Source: Streptacidiphilus fuscans (GTDB taxonomy: Bacteria > Actinomycetota > Actinomycetes > Streptomycetales > Streptomycetaceae). From it: DNA of 64,000 nt. Position 1 is the stretch's first letter; the number at the start of each line of letters is the position of its first letter. The DNA lies in assembly GCF_015690355.1 (NCBI RefSeq), contig NZ_JADPRT010000005.1:489034-553033 (forward strand), written 5' to 3'. Shown here piece by piece: positions 48,978-57,961 of the stretch. The notes beneath the pieces are model-generated. The model was not told the DNA's origin, searched no databases, and was given only the letters and a program-made list of their open reading frames with translations. The position numbers were made by a program, and so were the translations under genes.

Positions 48978-50669
48978 TCAGGCCGCCGCGCGCATCGCTC
49001 GCAGCGCCCGCAGACCGGCGAACTCCCGTATCCGCAACGCCTTCCCGAGCACGACGAAGGACAGCGCCATCGCCGCTCCGCCCGCCACCAACCCCAGCAG
49101 CACCGGCCCCTGGAGCACGTGCGCCGCGCCCCACCCGACCGCGCCGGCCGCGCCCGCCGCCACGACGAGCTTGCCGTAGGTGCGCACCAGGCGCTTCCCG
49201 TCGAGGCGGCGCTCCAGCCGGCGCCGCAGTCGGACCGCCGTGACCACCATGCCGAACAGGTACGACACCGCGTAGGCCGCAGCCATGCCGGTGACCGCCC
49301 AACGCGGCGGCAGCCACAGGTGACAGGCGGTCGCCAGGACGATGTCGGCGACGGAGATCCACAGCGCCATCCAGAACGGCGTGCGCGTGTCGTCGAAGGC
49401 GTAGAAGCCGCGCAGCAGCAAGTACTGGGCGGAGAACGGGATCAGGCCGAGCGCGAAGGCGCGCAGCATCTCGCCCAGCGGGGCCGCCGTGCCCGCCGTG
49501 CCGTTGCCGTGGGCGAACATGACCACCGCGATCTCCGGCCCGAAGACCAGGAAGAAGAAGGCCGCCGGCACGATGAGCAGCCCGGTGAGCCGCAGGCCGC
49601 GCGAGAGGTCCTCGCGGACGTCGTCCAGGCGGTGCTCGGAGACGGCGCGCGTCATCCGCGGCAGTACGGCCGTGACCAGCGAGACGGTGACGATCGACTG
49701 CGGCAGCATCCAGATGTTCTGCGCGAAGAAGTACGCGCTGTTCCCCGCGCCCGCGTTGCGCAGTTGGGCGTCGGCGGCGTTCGCGTAACGCGTCACCACC
49801 GCCAGCGCGACCTGGTTGACCAGGACGAAGAGCAGCGTCCAGCGCGCGGCGACCAGGCTGCCCCGCAGTCCGCTGCCGCGCCAGTCGAACCTCGGCCGCC
49901 AGCCGAAGCCGCTGCGGACCGACGCGAGGACCAGGCAGGCGGCCTGGACCGCGATCCCGGCCGTGGTGACGGCGCCGAGCAGCAGCACCTCCCACCCGGG
50001 GATCCGGCCGGTGCGCGCCGTCGAGCCGAACTGGAGGCAGAAGCCGAACAGCCCGATCAGCACCACGTTGTTGAGCACCGGGGCCCAGCCCATCGCGCCC
50101 AACCGCCCTCGGGCGTTGAGCACCTGACCGAACATGAAGAAGCAGCCGTAGAAGAAGATCTGCGGCAGCAGCAGCCGCGCGAAGAGCACCGTCAGCCCGA
50201 ACGTCGGGGCGGAGCTGGACATGTAGAGCGCGACCAGCTGCGGCGCGAACACGACGGCGGCGACCGTCCCGAGCGCCAGCACGCTGAGCACCATGGTGAC
50301 CAGCCGCTGCTCGTGCGCCCGTCCCCCGTCGGGGTGTTCGGCGCGGGCGCGCACCAACTGCGGTACCAGAACCGAGTTCAGCGCGCCGCCGACCATCAGC
50401 GTGTAGAGGCTGGTGGGCATGGTGTTGGCAGTTTGGTAGGCACCGGCCAGCGAGGCCGTGCCGAGCGCCGCCGCCTGCAGGACCAGCCGGGCCATCCCGC
50501 TGCCCCGCGAGGCGAACGTCCCGGCCGCCAGCCAGACGGACGGCCGCACCGAGACCCGCCGGTACCACGGCCCCCGACGCCGCGCGTGCCGCCCGCCCGG
50601 CGATCCGCCCCGCGCCCTACCCCGCGACCCACCCTGCGAACTCGCCTGCGTCACATCACCATCACGCAT
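48978..50669 (-). CDS. murJ: MurJ-family lipid II flippase
   Basis: 563 residues, MOP-superfamily membrane protein with about 14 TM helices, preceded by a 45-residue Arg/Gly-rich cytoplasmic head. It flips lipid II across the membrane for cell-wall synthesis. 'LAGAYQTANTMPTSLYTLMVGGALNSVLVPQLVRA' near 75-110 and 'AYFFAQNIWMLPQSIVTVSLVTAVLPRMTRAVSEH' near 290-325 are MurJ hallmarks. ATG at 50667-50669 has only AGGGTG. Streptomycetes usually have several MurJ-like proteins, and this may be a paralog rather than the essential copy. Confidence 0.88.
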   Translation of the reverse strand: MRDGDVTQASSQGGSRGRARGGSPGGRHARRRGPWYRRVSVRPSVWLAAGTFASRGSGMARLVLQAAALGTASLAGAYQTANTMPTSLYTLMVGGALNSVLVPQLVRARAEHPDGGRAHEQRLVTMVLSVLALGTVAAVVFAPQLVALYMSSSAPTFGLTVLFARLLLPQIFFYGCFFMFGQVLNARGRLGAMGWAPVLNNVVLIGLFGFCLQFGSTARTGRIPGWEVLLLGAVTTAGIAVQAACLVLASVRSGFGWRPRFDWRGSGLRGSLVAARWTLLFVLVNQVALAVVTRYANAADAQLRNAGAGNSAYFFAQNIWMLPQSIVTVSLVTAVLPRMTRAVSEHRLDDVREDLSRGLRLTGLLIVPAAFFFLVFGPEIAVVMFAHGNGTAGTAAPLGEMLRAFALGLIPFSAQYLLLRGFYAFDDTRTPFWMALWISVADIVLATACHLWLPPRWAVTGMAAAYAVSYLFGMVVTAVRLRRRLERRLDGKRLVRTYGKLVVAAGAAGAVGWGAAHVLQGPVLLGLVAGGAAMALSFVVLGKALRIREFAGLRALRAMRAAA

Positions 50670-50700
50670 GCGGCACACCCTAGTAGCAGAACGACAACGA

Positions 50701-50738
50701 CCGCGCGCCCTCCGGTACGGGAACCGGAGGGCGCGCGG
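50701..50738 (-). terminator. Terminator after glutamine synthetase gene
   Basis: CCGCGCGCCCTCCGGT (50701-50716) pairs perfectly with 50723-50738 across ACGGGA. It lies 79 bases beyond the glnII stop and 32 before the murJ start. Confidence 0.82.
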
Positions 50739-50816
50739 AACGGTGTCACCGGGCCGCGTCGACGAGCGACTGCCGACCACGACCCGGAGATCAGGACGTC
50801 AGGCCTTCGAGGAGGC

Positions 50817-51842
50817 TCAGACCTGACCGGCCTTCTCCAGCGCGGCGCAGCAGGTGTTGACCAGCAGACGGGTCACCACGTACGGGTCGACGTTGGCGTT
50901 CGGACGGCGGTCCTCGATGTAGCCCTTCTTGTCCACCTCGACCTGCCACGGGATGCGCACCGACGCGCCGCGGTCGGAGACGCCGTAGGTGTAGACGTTC
51001 CACGGGGCCGTCTCGTGCTTGCCGGTGAGGCGCTGCTCGACACCCGAGCCGTACTGGGTGACGTGCTCCATCACGATGTCCTGGCTGGCGCCGAGCGCCT
51101 CGCAGGCGGTGATGATGGCGTCGTAGCCCTCACGCATGGCCTTGGTGGAGAAGTTGGTGTGCGCGCCCGCGCCGTTCCAGTCGCCCTTGGCCGGCTTGGC
51201 GTCCAGGGAGACGACGACGCCGTAGTCCTCGGCGACGCGGTGCAGCAGCCAGCGGGCGACCCACATGTGGTCGGAGACCTCGAGCGGGCCGACCGGGCCG
51301 ATCTGGAACTCCCACTGACCCGGCATGACCTCGGCGTTGATGCCGCAGATGGCCAGACCGGCCTCGATGCAGGCGTCCAGGTGCTTCTCGACGATCTCGC
51401 GGCCGACGACCTTGCCCGCGCCGACGCCGCAGTAGTACGGACCCTGCGGGGCCGGGAAGCCGCCCTCGGGGAAGCCCAGCGGGCGGCCGTCCTCGGTCAG
51501 GAAGGTGTACTCCTGCTCGATGCCGAAGATCGACTCCTGCGCGGCGAACTGCTCGGCGACGGCCGAGAGACGGGCGCGGTGGTTGGTCTCGTGCGGGGTG
51601 CCGTCGGTGTTCCAGACCTCGCACAGGACCAGCACGTTGTCGCCGCCGCGGATCGGGTCCGGGCAGGAGAAGACCGGCTTGAGCACGCGGTCGGAGGCGT
51701 GGCCCTCGGCCTGGTTGGTGCTGGAACCGTCGAAGCCCCAGACACCGAGCTCGGCGCCGTCGGCCAGAACCTTGGTCTTCGAGCGCAGCTCGGCGGTCGG
51801 CTCGGTGCCGTCGATCCAGATGTACTCGGCCTTGTAACTCAC
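50817..51842 (-). CDS. glnII: Glutamine synthetase type II (GlnII)
   Basis: 341 residues, the short eukaryote-like GSII: ATP + glutamate + ammonia to glutamine. 'GFDGSSTNQAEGHASD', 'VLCEVWNTDGTPHETNHRA', 'FGIEQEYTFL' with metal-binding Glu, 'GINAEVMPGQWEFQIGP', 'KGDWNGAGAHTNFST' and 'DRGASVRIP' are all intact. No adenylylation loop, as normal for GSII. GTG start with a distant GAGG. A run of GlnR-like half sites lies 135-162 bp upstream, so it should respond to nitrogen supply. Confidence 0.97.
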   Translation of the reverse strand: MSYKAEYIWIDGTEPTAELRSKTKVLADGAELGVWGFDGSSTNQAEGHASDRVLKPVFSCPDPIRGGDNVLVLCEVWNTDGTPHETNHRARLSAVAEQFAAQESIFGIEQEYTFLTEDGRPLGFPEGGFPAPQGPYYCGVGAGKVVGREIVEKHLDACIEAGLAICGINAEVMPGQWEFQIGPVGPLEVSDHMWVARWLLHRVAEDYGVVVSLDAKPAKGDWNGAGAHTNFSTKAMREGYDAIITACEALGASQDIVMEHVTQYGSGVEQRLTGKHETAPWNVYTYGVSDRGASVRIPWQVEVDKKGYIEDRRPNANVDPYVVTRLLVNTCCAALEKAGQV

Positions 51843-51976
51843 GGGCGCTGACCTCGCAGGTGAACGTGCACGGGTGGGGGGAACGATGCTGTGGCGCTCG
51901 GCGTCGCTCCTCTGCGCTGGGGAGTTACGGCCTTGGCTGTTGGATCAGGAGCCTCACAGCACGCAATTTCCCACTC

Positions 51977-52004
51977 GTTGCCCGTTTGTGAACTGCATGT
52001 TAAC
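51977..52004 (-). promoter_or_regulatory. GlnR-like boxes upstream of glnII
   Basis: On the coding strand TTAAC, TTCAC and GCAAC stand at exact 11-bp steps (5-mers separated by 6 bp), the spacing of the GlnR consensus gTnAc-n6-GaAAc. They sit in the AT-rich part of the 232-bp gap between glnII and the ketosynthase gene. Confidence 0.6.
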
Positions 52005-52074
52005 CAGGCCGGGAGTGGTGCAGTTCACACCCCGAGTGCCGTCGCCGCCGTACCCGCGGCGACGACCTCGCAGG

Positions 52075-53301
52075 TCACGCGCGCGTGAACACCAGGGACA
52101 CGTTGTGGCCGCCGAAGCCGTAGGAGTTGGCCAGCCCCGCCTGCCACGCGCCGTGCCGCGGCTCGCCCGCGACCAGGTCGAGCTTGACCTCGGGGTCCGG
52201 GTGGTCGAGGTTGCGGATGGCCGGGAGCCGGCCCTCGTGCAGCGCCAGCGCGGTGACCATCGCACCGAGCGCCCCGGACGCGCCCAGCAGGTGACCGGTC
52301 ATCGACTTGGTCGCCGTCACCACCGGGTGGGTGCCCAGCACGTCCGCGACGACCTGCGCCTCGACCAGGTCCCCGGCCGGGGTCGAGGTGGCGTGGGCGT
52401 GCACGATGCCGACGTCCTGCGGCGCGACGCCGGCGTCGGCCAGCGACAGCCGCATCGCCCGCATCTGCCCGTCCGCGTCGGAGGCGGTGATGTGCTCGGC
52501 GCTGGAGGTGATCCCGGCGCCCGCGACCCGCGCGTACGCCCGCGCGCCGCGTGCCTTCGCGCGGTCCGCGCGCTCCAGCACCACTAGCACCGCGCCCTCG
52601 CCGAGCACGAAACCGTCGCGGTCGGTGTCGAACGGCCGTGAGGCCAGGGCAGGTTCGTCGTTCCGCTTGGACAGCGCGGTCATCTGCGCGAAGCCCGCCA
52701 TCGGCAGCGCCGCGACGCACGCCTCCGTCCCGCCCGCGACCACGACGTCGGCGCGGCCGAGGCGGATCAGGTCCATGCCCATGGCGATCGCCTCCGCGCC
52801 CGAGCTACAGGCGCTCACCGGAGTCCGCGCGCCCCCGCGCGCGCCGAGGTCCATGCTGACCCAGGCGGCCGGGCCGTTGGCCATCAGCATCGGCACCACG
52901 TACGGGGAGACCTTGCGCGCCCCGTACTGCTCCAGCACGTCGTCCTGCGCGAGCAGCGATCCGGCGCCGCCGGTCCCGGTCCCGATCACCACGGCCAGCC
53001 GCTCGCCGTCGACCTCCGGCCGCCCGGCGTCCGCCCAGGCCTCCCGCGCGGCCACCAGCGCCAGCTGCTCGCAGCGGTCGAGCTTGCGCGCCTCGACGCG
53101 CGGCAGCACCTGGGCCGGGTCGACGGCCAGCTGCGCGGCGATCCGCACCGGCAGGTCCTTCGCCCACTCCTGCTCCAGCACGCTCACCCCGGACTCGCCC
53201 GCGAGCATCGCGGCCCACGTCGACGCCACGTCCCCGCCGAGCGGTGTGCTGGCGCCCAAGCCGGTGACGACGACCTCGACGTCCGCGCTGTGCTGTCCCA
53301 T
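52075..53301 (-). CDS. Beta-ketoacyl-ACP synthase II (FabF-type)
   Basis: 408 residues, elongating condensing enzyme of fatty acid or polyketide synthesis. The Cys-His-His triad is C165 ('TPVSACSSGAEA'), H303 ('VHAHATSTPAGD') and H337 ('TKSMTGHLLGAS'). GGGGAG lies eight bases before the ATG. Standing alone, without ACP, ketoreductase or malonyltransferase nearby, so it is either a housekeeping extra copy or serves another locus. C-terminal 'GLANSYGFGGHNVSLVF' is typical. Confidence 0.92.
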   Translation of the reverse strand: MGQHSADVEVVVTGLGASTPLGGDVASTWAAMLAGESGVSVLEQEWAKDLPVRIAAQLAVDPAQVLPRVEARKLDRCEQLALVAAREAWADAGRPEVDGERLAVVIGTGTGGAGSLLAQDDVLEQYGARKVSPYVVPMLMANGPAAWVSMDLGARGGARTPVSACSSGAEAIAMGMDLIRLGRADVVVAGGTEACVAALPMAGFAQMTALSKRNDEPALASRPFDTDRDGFVLGEGAVLVVLERADRAKARGARAYARVAGAGITSSAEHITASDADGQMRAMRLSLADAGVAPQDVGIVHAHATSTPAGDLVEAQVVADVLGTHPVVTATKSMTGHLLGASGALGAMVTALALHEGRLPAIRNLDHPDPEVKLDLVAGEPRHGAWQAGLANSYGFGGHNVSLVFTRA

Positions 53302-53493
53302 CGACGCACTCCCCTGTTCGTATGAAACTTACGAGAGGGCGGAACCGGTGGAACGCTGCCCTCTGACGTTGATGCCCAGCCTGGCACGGACATCAGCGGA
53401 GAAGTGGGCACGGTAGTACGGCGAGTCTGCCTACGAATCTTTGTCGGATTCCGACATGGCGAGTCGGACGGCACGGCGAGTCGGCCTAGACGC

Positions 53494-54129
53494 CTACCGG
53501 GCGACGGGTACGTCCACGCGGGTGGTGCCGGTTCGCTCCGCCAGCGCCTCGCCGCCGGTGGCCTCGGCCAGCCAGGCGTCGAAGCCGGGCACCGACTCCT
53601 CCGGCACCCCGACCTCGATCACCACGTCGACGGCGTCGTACGCGACGTCCCGCACGACGTACCCGGCCGACCGCAGGTCGTTCTCCAGCCGTCCGGCGCG
53701 GACGTGGTCGGTGGTCACCTCGATCAGCGCGACCGGCCGCCGCTCGACCAGACCGACCTCGTCCAGCGCGGCCGAGACGACTCCGCCGTAGGCGCGGACC
53801 AGACCGCCCGCGCCGAGCAGCACACCGCCGAAATACCGGGTGACCACGGCGACCGTGTCGGTCAGCCCGCGTCGGCGCAGCACCTCCAGCATCGGCGCGC
53901 CCGCCGTCCCCGCCGGTTCGCCGTCGTCGTTGGAACGCTCCCGGCGCGGGTCGTCGCCGACCACGAAGGCGGTGCAGTTGTGCCGGGCGTCCCAGAACTC
54001 CTTGCGGATCCCGGCGATGAACGCCTGAGCGGCGGCCTCGTCCTCGACCCGGGCGAGGTGGCAGACGAAGCGGGACTTCTTCACCTCGAGCTCGTGGACC
54101 CCCGGCCCGGCCACGGTCAGGTACGCCAT
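53494..54129 (-). CDS. YigZ/IMPACT family protein
   Basis: 211 residues. The UPF0029/IMPACT domain spans about 15-125: 'VKKSRFVCHLARVEDEAAAQAFIAGIRKEFWDARHNCTAFVVGDDPRRERSNDDGEPAGTAGAPMLEVLRRRGLTDTVAVVTRYFGGVLLGAGGLVRAY'; a C-terminal DUF1949-like domain follows. Implicated in translation control in eukaryotes; role in bacteria unclear. GGGAGG lies eight bases before the ATG. Single gene. Confidence 0.9.
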   Translation of the reverse strand: MAYLTVAGPGVHELEVKKSRFVCHLARVEDEAAAQAFIAGIRKEFWDARHNCTAFVVGDDPRRERSNDDGEPAGTAGAPMLEVLRRRGLTDTVAVVTRYFGGVLLGAGGLVRAYGGVVSAALDEVGLVERRPVALIEVTTDHVRAGRLENDLRSAGYVVRDVAYDAVDVVIEVGVPEESVPGFDAWLAEATGGEALAERTGTTRVDVPVAR

Positions 54130-54205
54130 GGTCGGGCCTCCCGGTTCTGCTGCGCGTGCGCTGTCTCGGACATACGTCCTGGTCGCGCCCAGGTTACTCG
54201 GCGGG

Positions 54206-54583
54206 CTACTCGGGCTGCTCCGACTCCTCGGACTGCTCAGAGTCCTCGGGTCGCTCCCAGCTGTAGGCGCGCTCGACCTTGGCCACGTGCAGGGCGTAGG
54301 ACTTGTACCACCGCTCCCGGCCCAGGTTCCGCGCCACGGTGTGGGAGGCGTTGGCACGCCAGGCCTTGACGTTCTCCTCGGTGTCGAAGTAGGCGACGGT
54401 GATGCCGAGGCCGTCCGCGCCACGGCACTCGTCCGAGCCGAGGAAGCCCGGCTGGCTCCTCACCAACTCGGCCATCTCCTTCGCCATCTCGGAGTAGCCG
54501 TGGTCACCCTCCTCCCGGACGGAGGTGAAGACCACGCTGTAGTACGGCGGTTGGGGGGTCCGGGCGGGGCGCTTGGCTTCCAT
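54206..54583 (-). CDS. Antibiotic biosynthesis monooxygenase (ABM) domain protein
   Basis: 125 residues of ferredoxin-like ABM fold: 'PYYSVVFTSVREEGDHGYSEMAKEMAELVRSQPGFLGSDECRGADGLGITVAYFDTEENVKAWRANASHTVARNLGRERWYKSYALHVAKVERAYSW'. The C-terminus is a short Ser-Glu-rich tail. GGAGGAGA lies before the ATG. Such dimeric proteins include cofactor-free oxygenases, haem-degrading enzymes and plain binders, so the activity is open. Confidence 0.83.
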   Translation of the reverse strand: MEAKRPARTPQPPYYSVVFTSVREEGDHGYSEMAKEMAELVRSQPGFLGSDECRGADGLGITVAYFDTEENVKAWRANASHTVARNLGRERWYKSYALHVAKVERAYSWERPEDSEQSEESEQPE

Positions 54584-54726
54584 CGGGGTCTCCTCCGGCT
54601 GCAAGGGCGGGCGTTGTGCTGCCCGCACTGGGTGGTGATGATCATTCTGTCAGGCCGCTGTACGCCGCGACGAGAGTCCGCCCCCGCTAAGGTGATCGCT
54701 CGAAGCGTCCGGGGGAGGACAGTCAC

Positions 54727-55902
54727 ATGTTCGGGATCATTCGTCCCTGCCGTCATCGGCTCGGCGAGAAGCTGCAACGCAGCTGGATGGCGCATCTGTG
54801 CGGGCTCTGCCTCGCGCTGCGGGACGGCCACGGCCAACTGGCCCGGACCGCGACCAACTACGACGGACTGATCGTCTCCGTCCTGGTCGAGGCGCAGCGC
54901 CCGTCCACCTCGGACGACCGGCGCACCGCCGGTCCCTGCCCGCTGCGTGGGATGCGTTCCGCGCCGGTCGCGCGCGGCGCGGGCGCCCGGCTGGCCGCCG
55001 CCGTCTCCCTGGCGCTGGCGTCGGCGAAGGTCCGCGACCACGTCGACGACCGCGACGGCGCGTTCGCGAGGCGTCCGGTCGCCGCCGCGGCGGGCGGCAT
55101 GGCGGACCGCTGGCGACGCCAGAGCCTGCGCGGCGGCGCGGAGTTGGGCTTCGACACCGGTGTCCTCTTCGACACGCTGGCGCAGCAGACCGCGCTGGAG
55201 CAGTCCGCGGGCCTCGGCTCCTCGGTGCTGCTGGTGACGGCCCCGACCGAGGAGGCCACGGCGCTCGCCCTGGAGCACACCGCCGTCCTTGCGGGCCGCC
55301 CCGGCAATGCCGCCGCGCTCCGCGAGGTGGGCCGCTACTTCGGCCGTCTCGCCCATCTGCTCGACGCGGTCGAGGATCTGACGGAGGATCAGGCAGCGGG
55401 CGCCTGGAACCCGTTGGCCGCGACCGGCACCTCACTGGACGAGGCCGAGCGCCTGTGCCGCGACGCCGTCCACGGCATCAAGCTGGCCCTGGCCGAGGTC
55501 GAGATGGACGACCCCACGCTGGCCCACCGCCTCCTGGTCCACGAGACCGACGCGGCAGTCCGGCGCACCTTCGGCCACGCCCGCGGCAGCTACCCGCCCC
55601 CGCAGCCCCCACTGCCTCCCATGGGCCCGAACCCCTTCCGCAACAGCCCGTTCGGGCCGCCGATCCCGCCCGTCCCGCCGGGCCGACGCCGCAACCCGCT
55701 GGCCGCGTGCGGGATCTGGGCGCTGCTCTGCTGTACCTGCCAGGCCTGCTGCCGCGAGGACTACGAGAACCCCTGCACCGGCCGCCGCGTGCAAGGCCCG
55801 TGCAGCGACGTGGACTGCGGCGACTGCTGCGACGGTCTCGAATGCTGTGAGTGCTGCGAGTGTTGTGAATGCCTGGAGTGCTGCGACTGCGGCGGCTGCT
55901 GA
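54727..55902 (+). CDS. DUF5685 family protein with cysteine-rich tail
   Basis: 391 residues. The family opens 'MFGIIRPCRHRLGEKLQRSWMAHLCGLCLAL', with C8, C25 and C28 as a likely metal or Fe-S site. A helical core runs to about 290. A Pro-rich stretch (about 295-325) leads to a tail of some 58 residues holding 22 Cys, many as CC pairs in CCEC or LECC contexts with acidic spacers, like a metallothionein. GGAGGA precedes the ATG. Single gene with no partner. The core recurs in actinobacteria; a tail this rich in Cys is the odd part. Function unknown. Confidence 0.8.
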   Translation: MFGIIRPCRHRLGEKLQRSWMAHLCGLCLALRDGHGQLARTATNYDGLIVSVLVEAQRPSTSDDRRTAGPCPLRGMRSAPVARGAGARLAAAVSLALASAKVRDHVDDRDGAFARRPVAAAAGGMADRWRRQSLRGGAELGFDTGVLFDTLAQQTALEQSAGLGSSVLLVTAPTEEATALALEHTAVLAGRPGNAAALREVGRYFGRLAHLLDAVEDLTEDQAAGAWNPLAATGTSLDEAERLCRDAVHGIKLALAEVEMDDPTLAHRLLVHETDAAVRRTFGHARGSYPPPQPPLPPMGPNPFRNSPFGPPIPPVPPGRRRNPLAACGIWALLCCTCQACCREDYENPCTGRRVQGPCSDVDCGDCCDGLECCECCECCECLECCDCGGC

Positions 55903-55932
55903 ACAGGCGCTGGTGCCACCGCTCCTCACGCC

Positions 55933-56835
55933 TCAGCGAACGAGATGCCGTTCCAGGAAGGCCAGTTCCTCCCGGACGGCCTGCTCGTGGGCGTCCAGGA
56001 ACGGCGCGTAGTGCCCGCCGGGAACGCTGACGACCTCGCCGCGCGGCGCCCGTTCCACCGCCGCGATCGTCGCTTCCGGCGGCGCGGTCCGGTCCTGGTC
56101 GCAGACCACGGCCAGCAGCGGGCAGCGCACCCGCGCCGCCGCGCTTCCGGACCGGTGCAGCGGCATCGCAAGCGCGGAGCGAGCCGCCACCGCCTGCCGC
56201 CACTGCGAGTATCGGCCGTCCGGATCGAGCGGATGCGGGACCACCCACCCGTCCGGCGTGCTGAGCAGCGCCACCGTCCCCGGGGCCCCGGCCAGCGGGA
56301 CGAGCAGCGGCTCGCGTCCGACCAACCCGCCGAGCGCGTCCCGCACACCCCGCCCGAGCAGCCGCAGCATCGCTCCCGGCTTCTGGTACCGCGCCGGCGC
56401 CCGGGCCGCGGCCAGTCCGCCGACGTTGGCCGACTGCGCGACCACCGCCGCCACCTCCGGGCACCGGGCGACGACCTCCATCACCAGCCCGCCGGACGCC
56501 GAGAACCCCCACAGCCCGACCCGGTCCGGGTCCACGCCCGGCAGCGTGCGCACGTACGCGATCGCCGCCAGCCAGTCGGCCACATGGTCGCGCATCCCCA
56601 GGACCAGCCGCGGTGTGCCACCGCTCTCCCCCAGCCGCCGGTAATCGAAGCCGAGCGCGCTGAACCCCGCCTGCTGGAACCGCCGCGCGAACCGGTCGGT
56701 CCCCGGCTCCTTCGGCACGGCGAACCCGCCCGCCATCACCACGCACGCCCCGTTGGTCCCGGGGTAGAACCACGCGGCGCACTCCTCGCCGCCGCTGCTG
56801 AACCGGACCTTCTCCCGCTGAACGGACTCGAGCAT
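55933..56835 (-). CDS. Alpha/beta hydrolase
   Basis: 300 residues. 'VGLWGFSASGGLVMEVVARCPEV' near 125 has the nucleophile Ser, 'AVVCDQDRTAPPEATIAAVE' near 245 the Asp, 'VPGGHYAPFLDAHEQAV' near 275 the His. 'VRFSSGGEECAAWFYPG' at the start resembles X-Pro dipeptidase-like and DUF1100-like hydrolases. The ATG at 56833-56835 with GGAGGT six bases upstream is chosen; the frame is open to 56901, but that extension is the operator palindrome itself. Likely a cytoplasmic esterase. Confidence 0.85.
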   Translation of the reverse strand: MLESVQREKVRFSSGGEECAAWFYPGTNGACVVMAGGFAVPKEPGTDRFARRFQQAGFSALGFDYRRLGESGGTPRLVLGMRDHVADWLAAIAYVRTLPGVDPDRVGLWGFSASGGLVMEVVARCPEVAAVVAQSANVGGLAAARAPARYQKPGAMLRLLGRGVRDALGGLVGREPLLVPLAGAPGTVALLSTPDGWVVPHPLDPDGRYSQWRQAVAARSALAMPLHRSGSAAARVRCPLLAVVCDQDRTAPPEATIAAVERAPRGEVVSVPGGHYAPFLDAHEQAVREELAFLERHLVR

Positions 56836-56883
56836 GCCGACCTCCGAGAGCCGTCGATACCGATCGCCGATCGCCTGCTTCAA

Positions 56884-56901
56884 GTGAACCACCTGGTTCA
56901 C
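56884..56901. promoter_or_regulatory. Perfect 18-bp palindrome upstream of hydrolase
   Basis: GTGAACCACCTGGTTCAC has perfect 8-bp arms with a 2-bp centre, 49 bp before the hydrolase start. It looks like a TetR- or MarR-type operator, but no such regulator is adjacent. Confidence 0.65.
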
Positions 56902-56929
56902 ATTGCGTCCACCGGGTCCCGCTCCTCCC

Positions 56930-57838
56930 TCACGCCGGTGGGGCGTAGCCGCGCGAGCGGACCAGGTCGTCGACGATCCGGGTGAAGGCCCGGCCGGCGA
57001 CGCTCTCGTAGACCCCCTCCCGGCGCAGCAGGGCGACGGTCCGCGTCGGCAGCGGCGGGTCGAGCGGGACGGGCGTCAGATGCGGGTGGTCGTGGGTGAC
57101 GGCGTCGGGCAGCACCGTCGCCAGCGGGGTCCGCCGGACGATCTCGGTGAGCGCCTGGACGGAGTTGGCCTCGACCGCGATCCGAGGCGCGATGCGATGG
57201 CCCGCGAGGTAGTCGTCGATATGGCCACGGGTCGCGAAATCCCCGCTGAGGAGCGCCAGTTGCTCATCCTTGAGCGCCTGCACCGGCAGCGGCTCCGACA
57301 CCGCCCGCGCGCGGGGAGCTCCGGTCACCAGGCTGAGCGACTCGGTGAACAGGGCAGTCGCAGCAATGCCGGGCAGGTGCGGACCGGTGAAGGCGATGCC
57401 CAGGTCCAACTCGTCGGCGAGCAGGGCGGCCTCGACCCGGTCCTGCGTCGTCTCGACGAGCGTCAGCTCGACGCCGGGGTGGCGGGCATGGAGCTCGGCG
57501 GCGAGCGGACCGACCAGGTAGGCGGTGAACGTCGGGGTGACGCCCAGCCGCAACCGGCCACGGGAGAGATCCTGCACGTCGCGCAGCGCCCGCTCGGCCG
57601 CGGCCAGATCGCGCAGCGCACGGCGGGCATGGTCGGCATAGACCGCCCCGGCGTCGGTGAGCCGCACCGTCCGACCGCTGCGGTCCAGCAGCTGCACGCC
57701 CAGGGTCCGCTCCAATTGCCGGATCTGCTGGGAGAGCGTGGGCTGGGAGATGTGCAGGTCGTCGGCGGCGCGGGTGAAGTTGCCATGCTCGGCGACGGCG
57801 AGCAGATAGCGCAGATGACGCAGTTCCAGGGCGGCCAT
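56930..57838 (-). CDS. cynR: LysR family regulator of cyanate operon (CynR-like)
   Basis: 302 residues. HTH: 'LELRHLRYLLAVAEHGNFTRAADDLHISQPTLSQQIRQLERTLGVQLLDR' (about 4-53), effector domain from about 90 ('GRLRLGVTPTFTAYLVGPLAAELHARHPGVELTLVETTQDRVEAALLADELDLGIAF'). This matches E. coli CynR in design. ATG at 57836-57838 after GTGGGGG. Divergent from the carbonic anhydrase, cyanase and deaminase genes, so it likely activates them with cyanate as ligand. Confidence 0.88.
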   Translation of the reverse strand: MAALELRHLRYLLAVAEHGNFTRAADDLHISQPTLSQQIRQLERTLGVQLLDRSGRTVRLTDAGAVYADHARRALRDLAAAERALRDVQDLSRGRLRLGVTPTFTAYLVGPLAAELHARHPGVELTLVETTQDRVEAALLADELDLGIAFTGPHLPGIAATALFTESLSLVTGAPRARAVSEPLPVQALKDEQLALLSGDFATRGHIDDYLAGHRIAPRIAVEANSVQALTEIVRRTPLATVLPDAVTHDHPHLTPVPLDPPLPTRTVALLRREGVYESVAGRAFTRIVDDLVRSRGYAPPA

Positions 57839-57876
57839 GCCCCCACTATAGATGTCACCAATGGCTCTTATGCCTA

Positions 57877-57894
57877 ATAGCTCTTGGACGCTAT
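57877..57894. promoter_or_regulatory. Candidate CynR-type operator
   Basis: ATAGC-N8-GCTAT forms a dyad in the AT-rich cynR/cynT divergent promoter, with T-N11-A options typical of LysR proteins. It is 68 bp before the carbonic anhydrase start. Confidence 0.5.
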
Positions 57895-57961
57895 AGCCAC
57901 AGGTCATGCATGGTGGATCTCAGCAGGCCCCAGCGGCCGGTCCCACCGAAGGGAGTGCCCC

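Noticed and set aside
47392..50568. Apparent 1058-residue minus-strand protein
   Set aside because: Out-of-frame shadow across murJ, the membrane protein and the hydrolase; all three have proper frames, starts and motifs.
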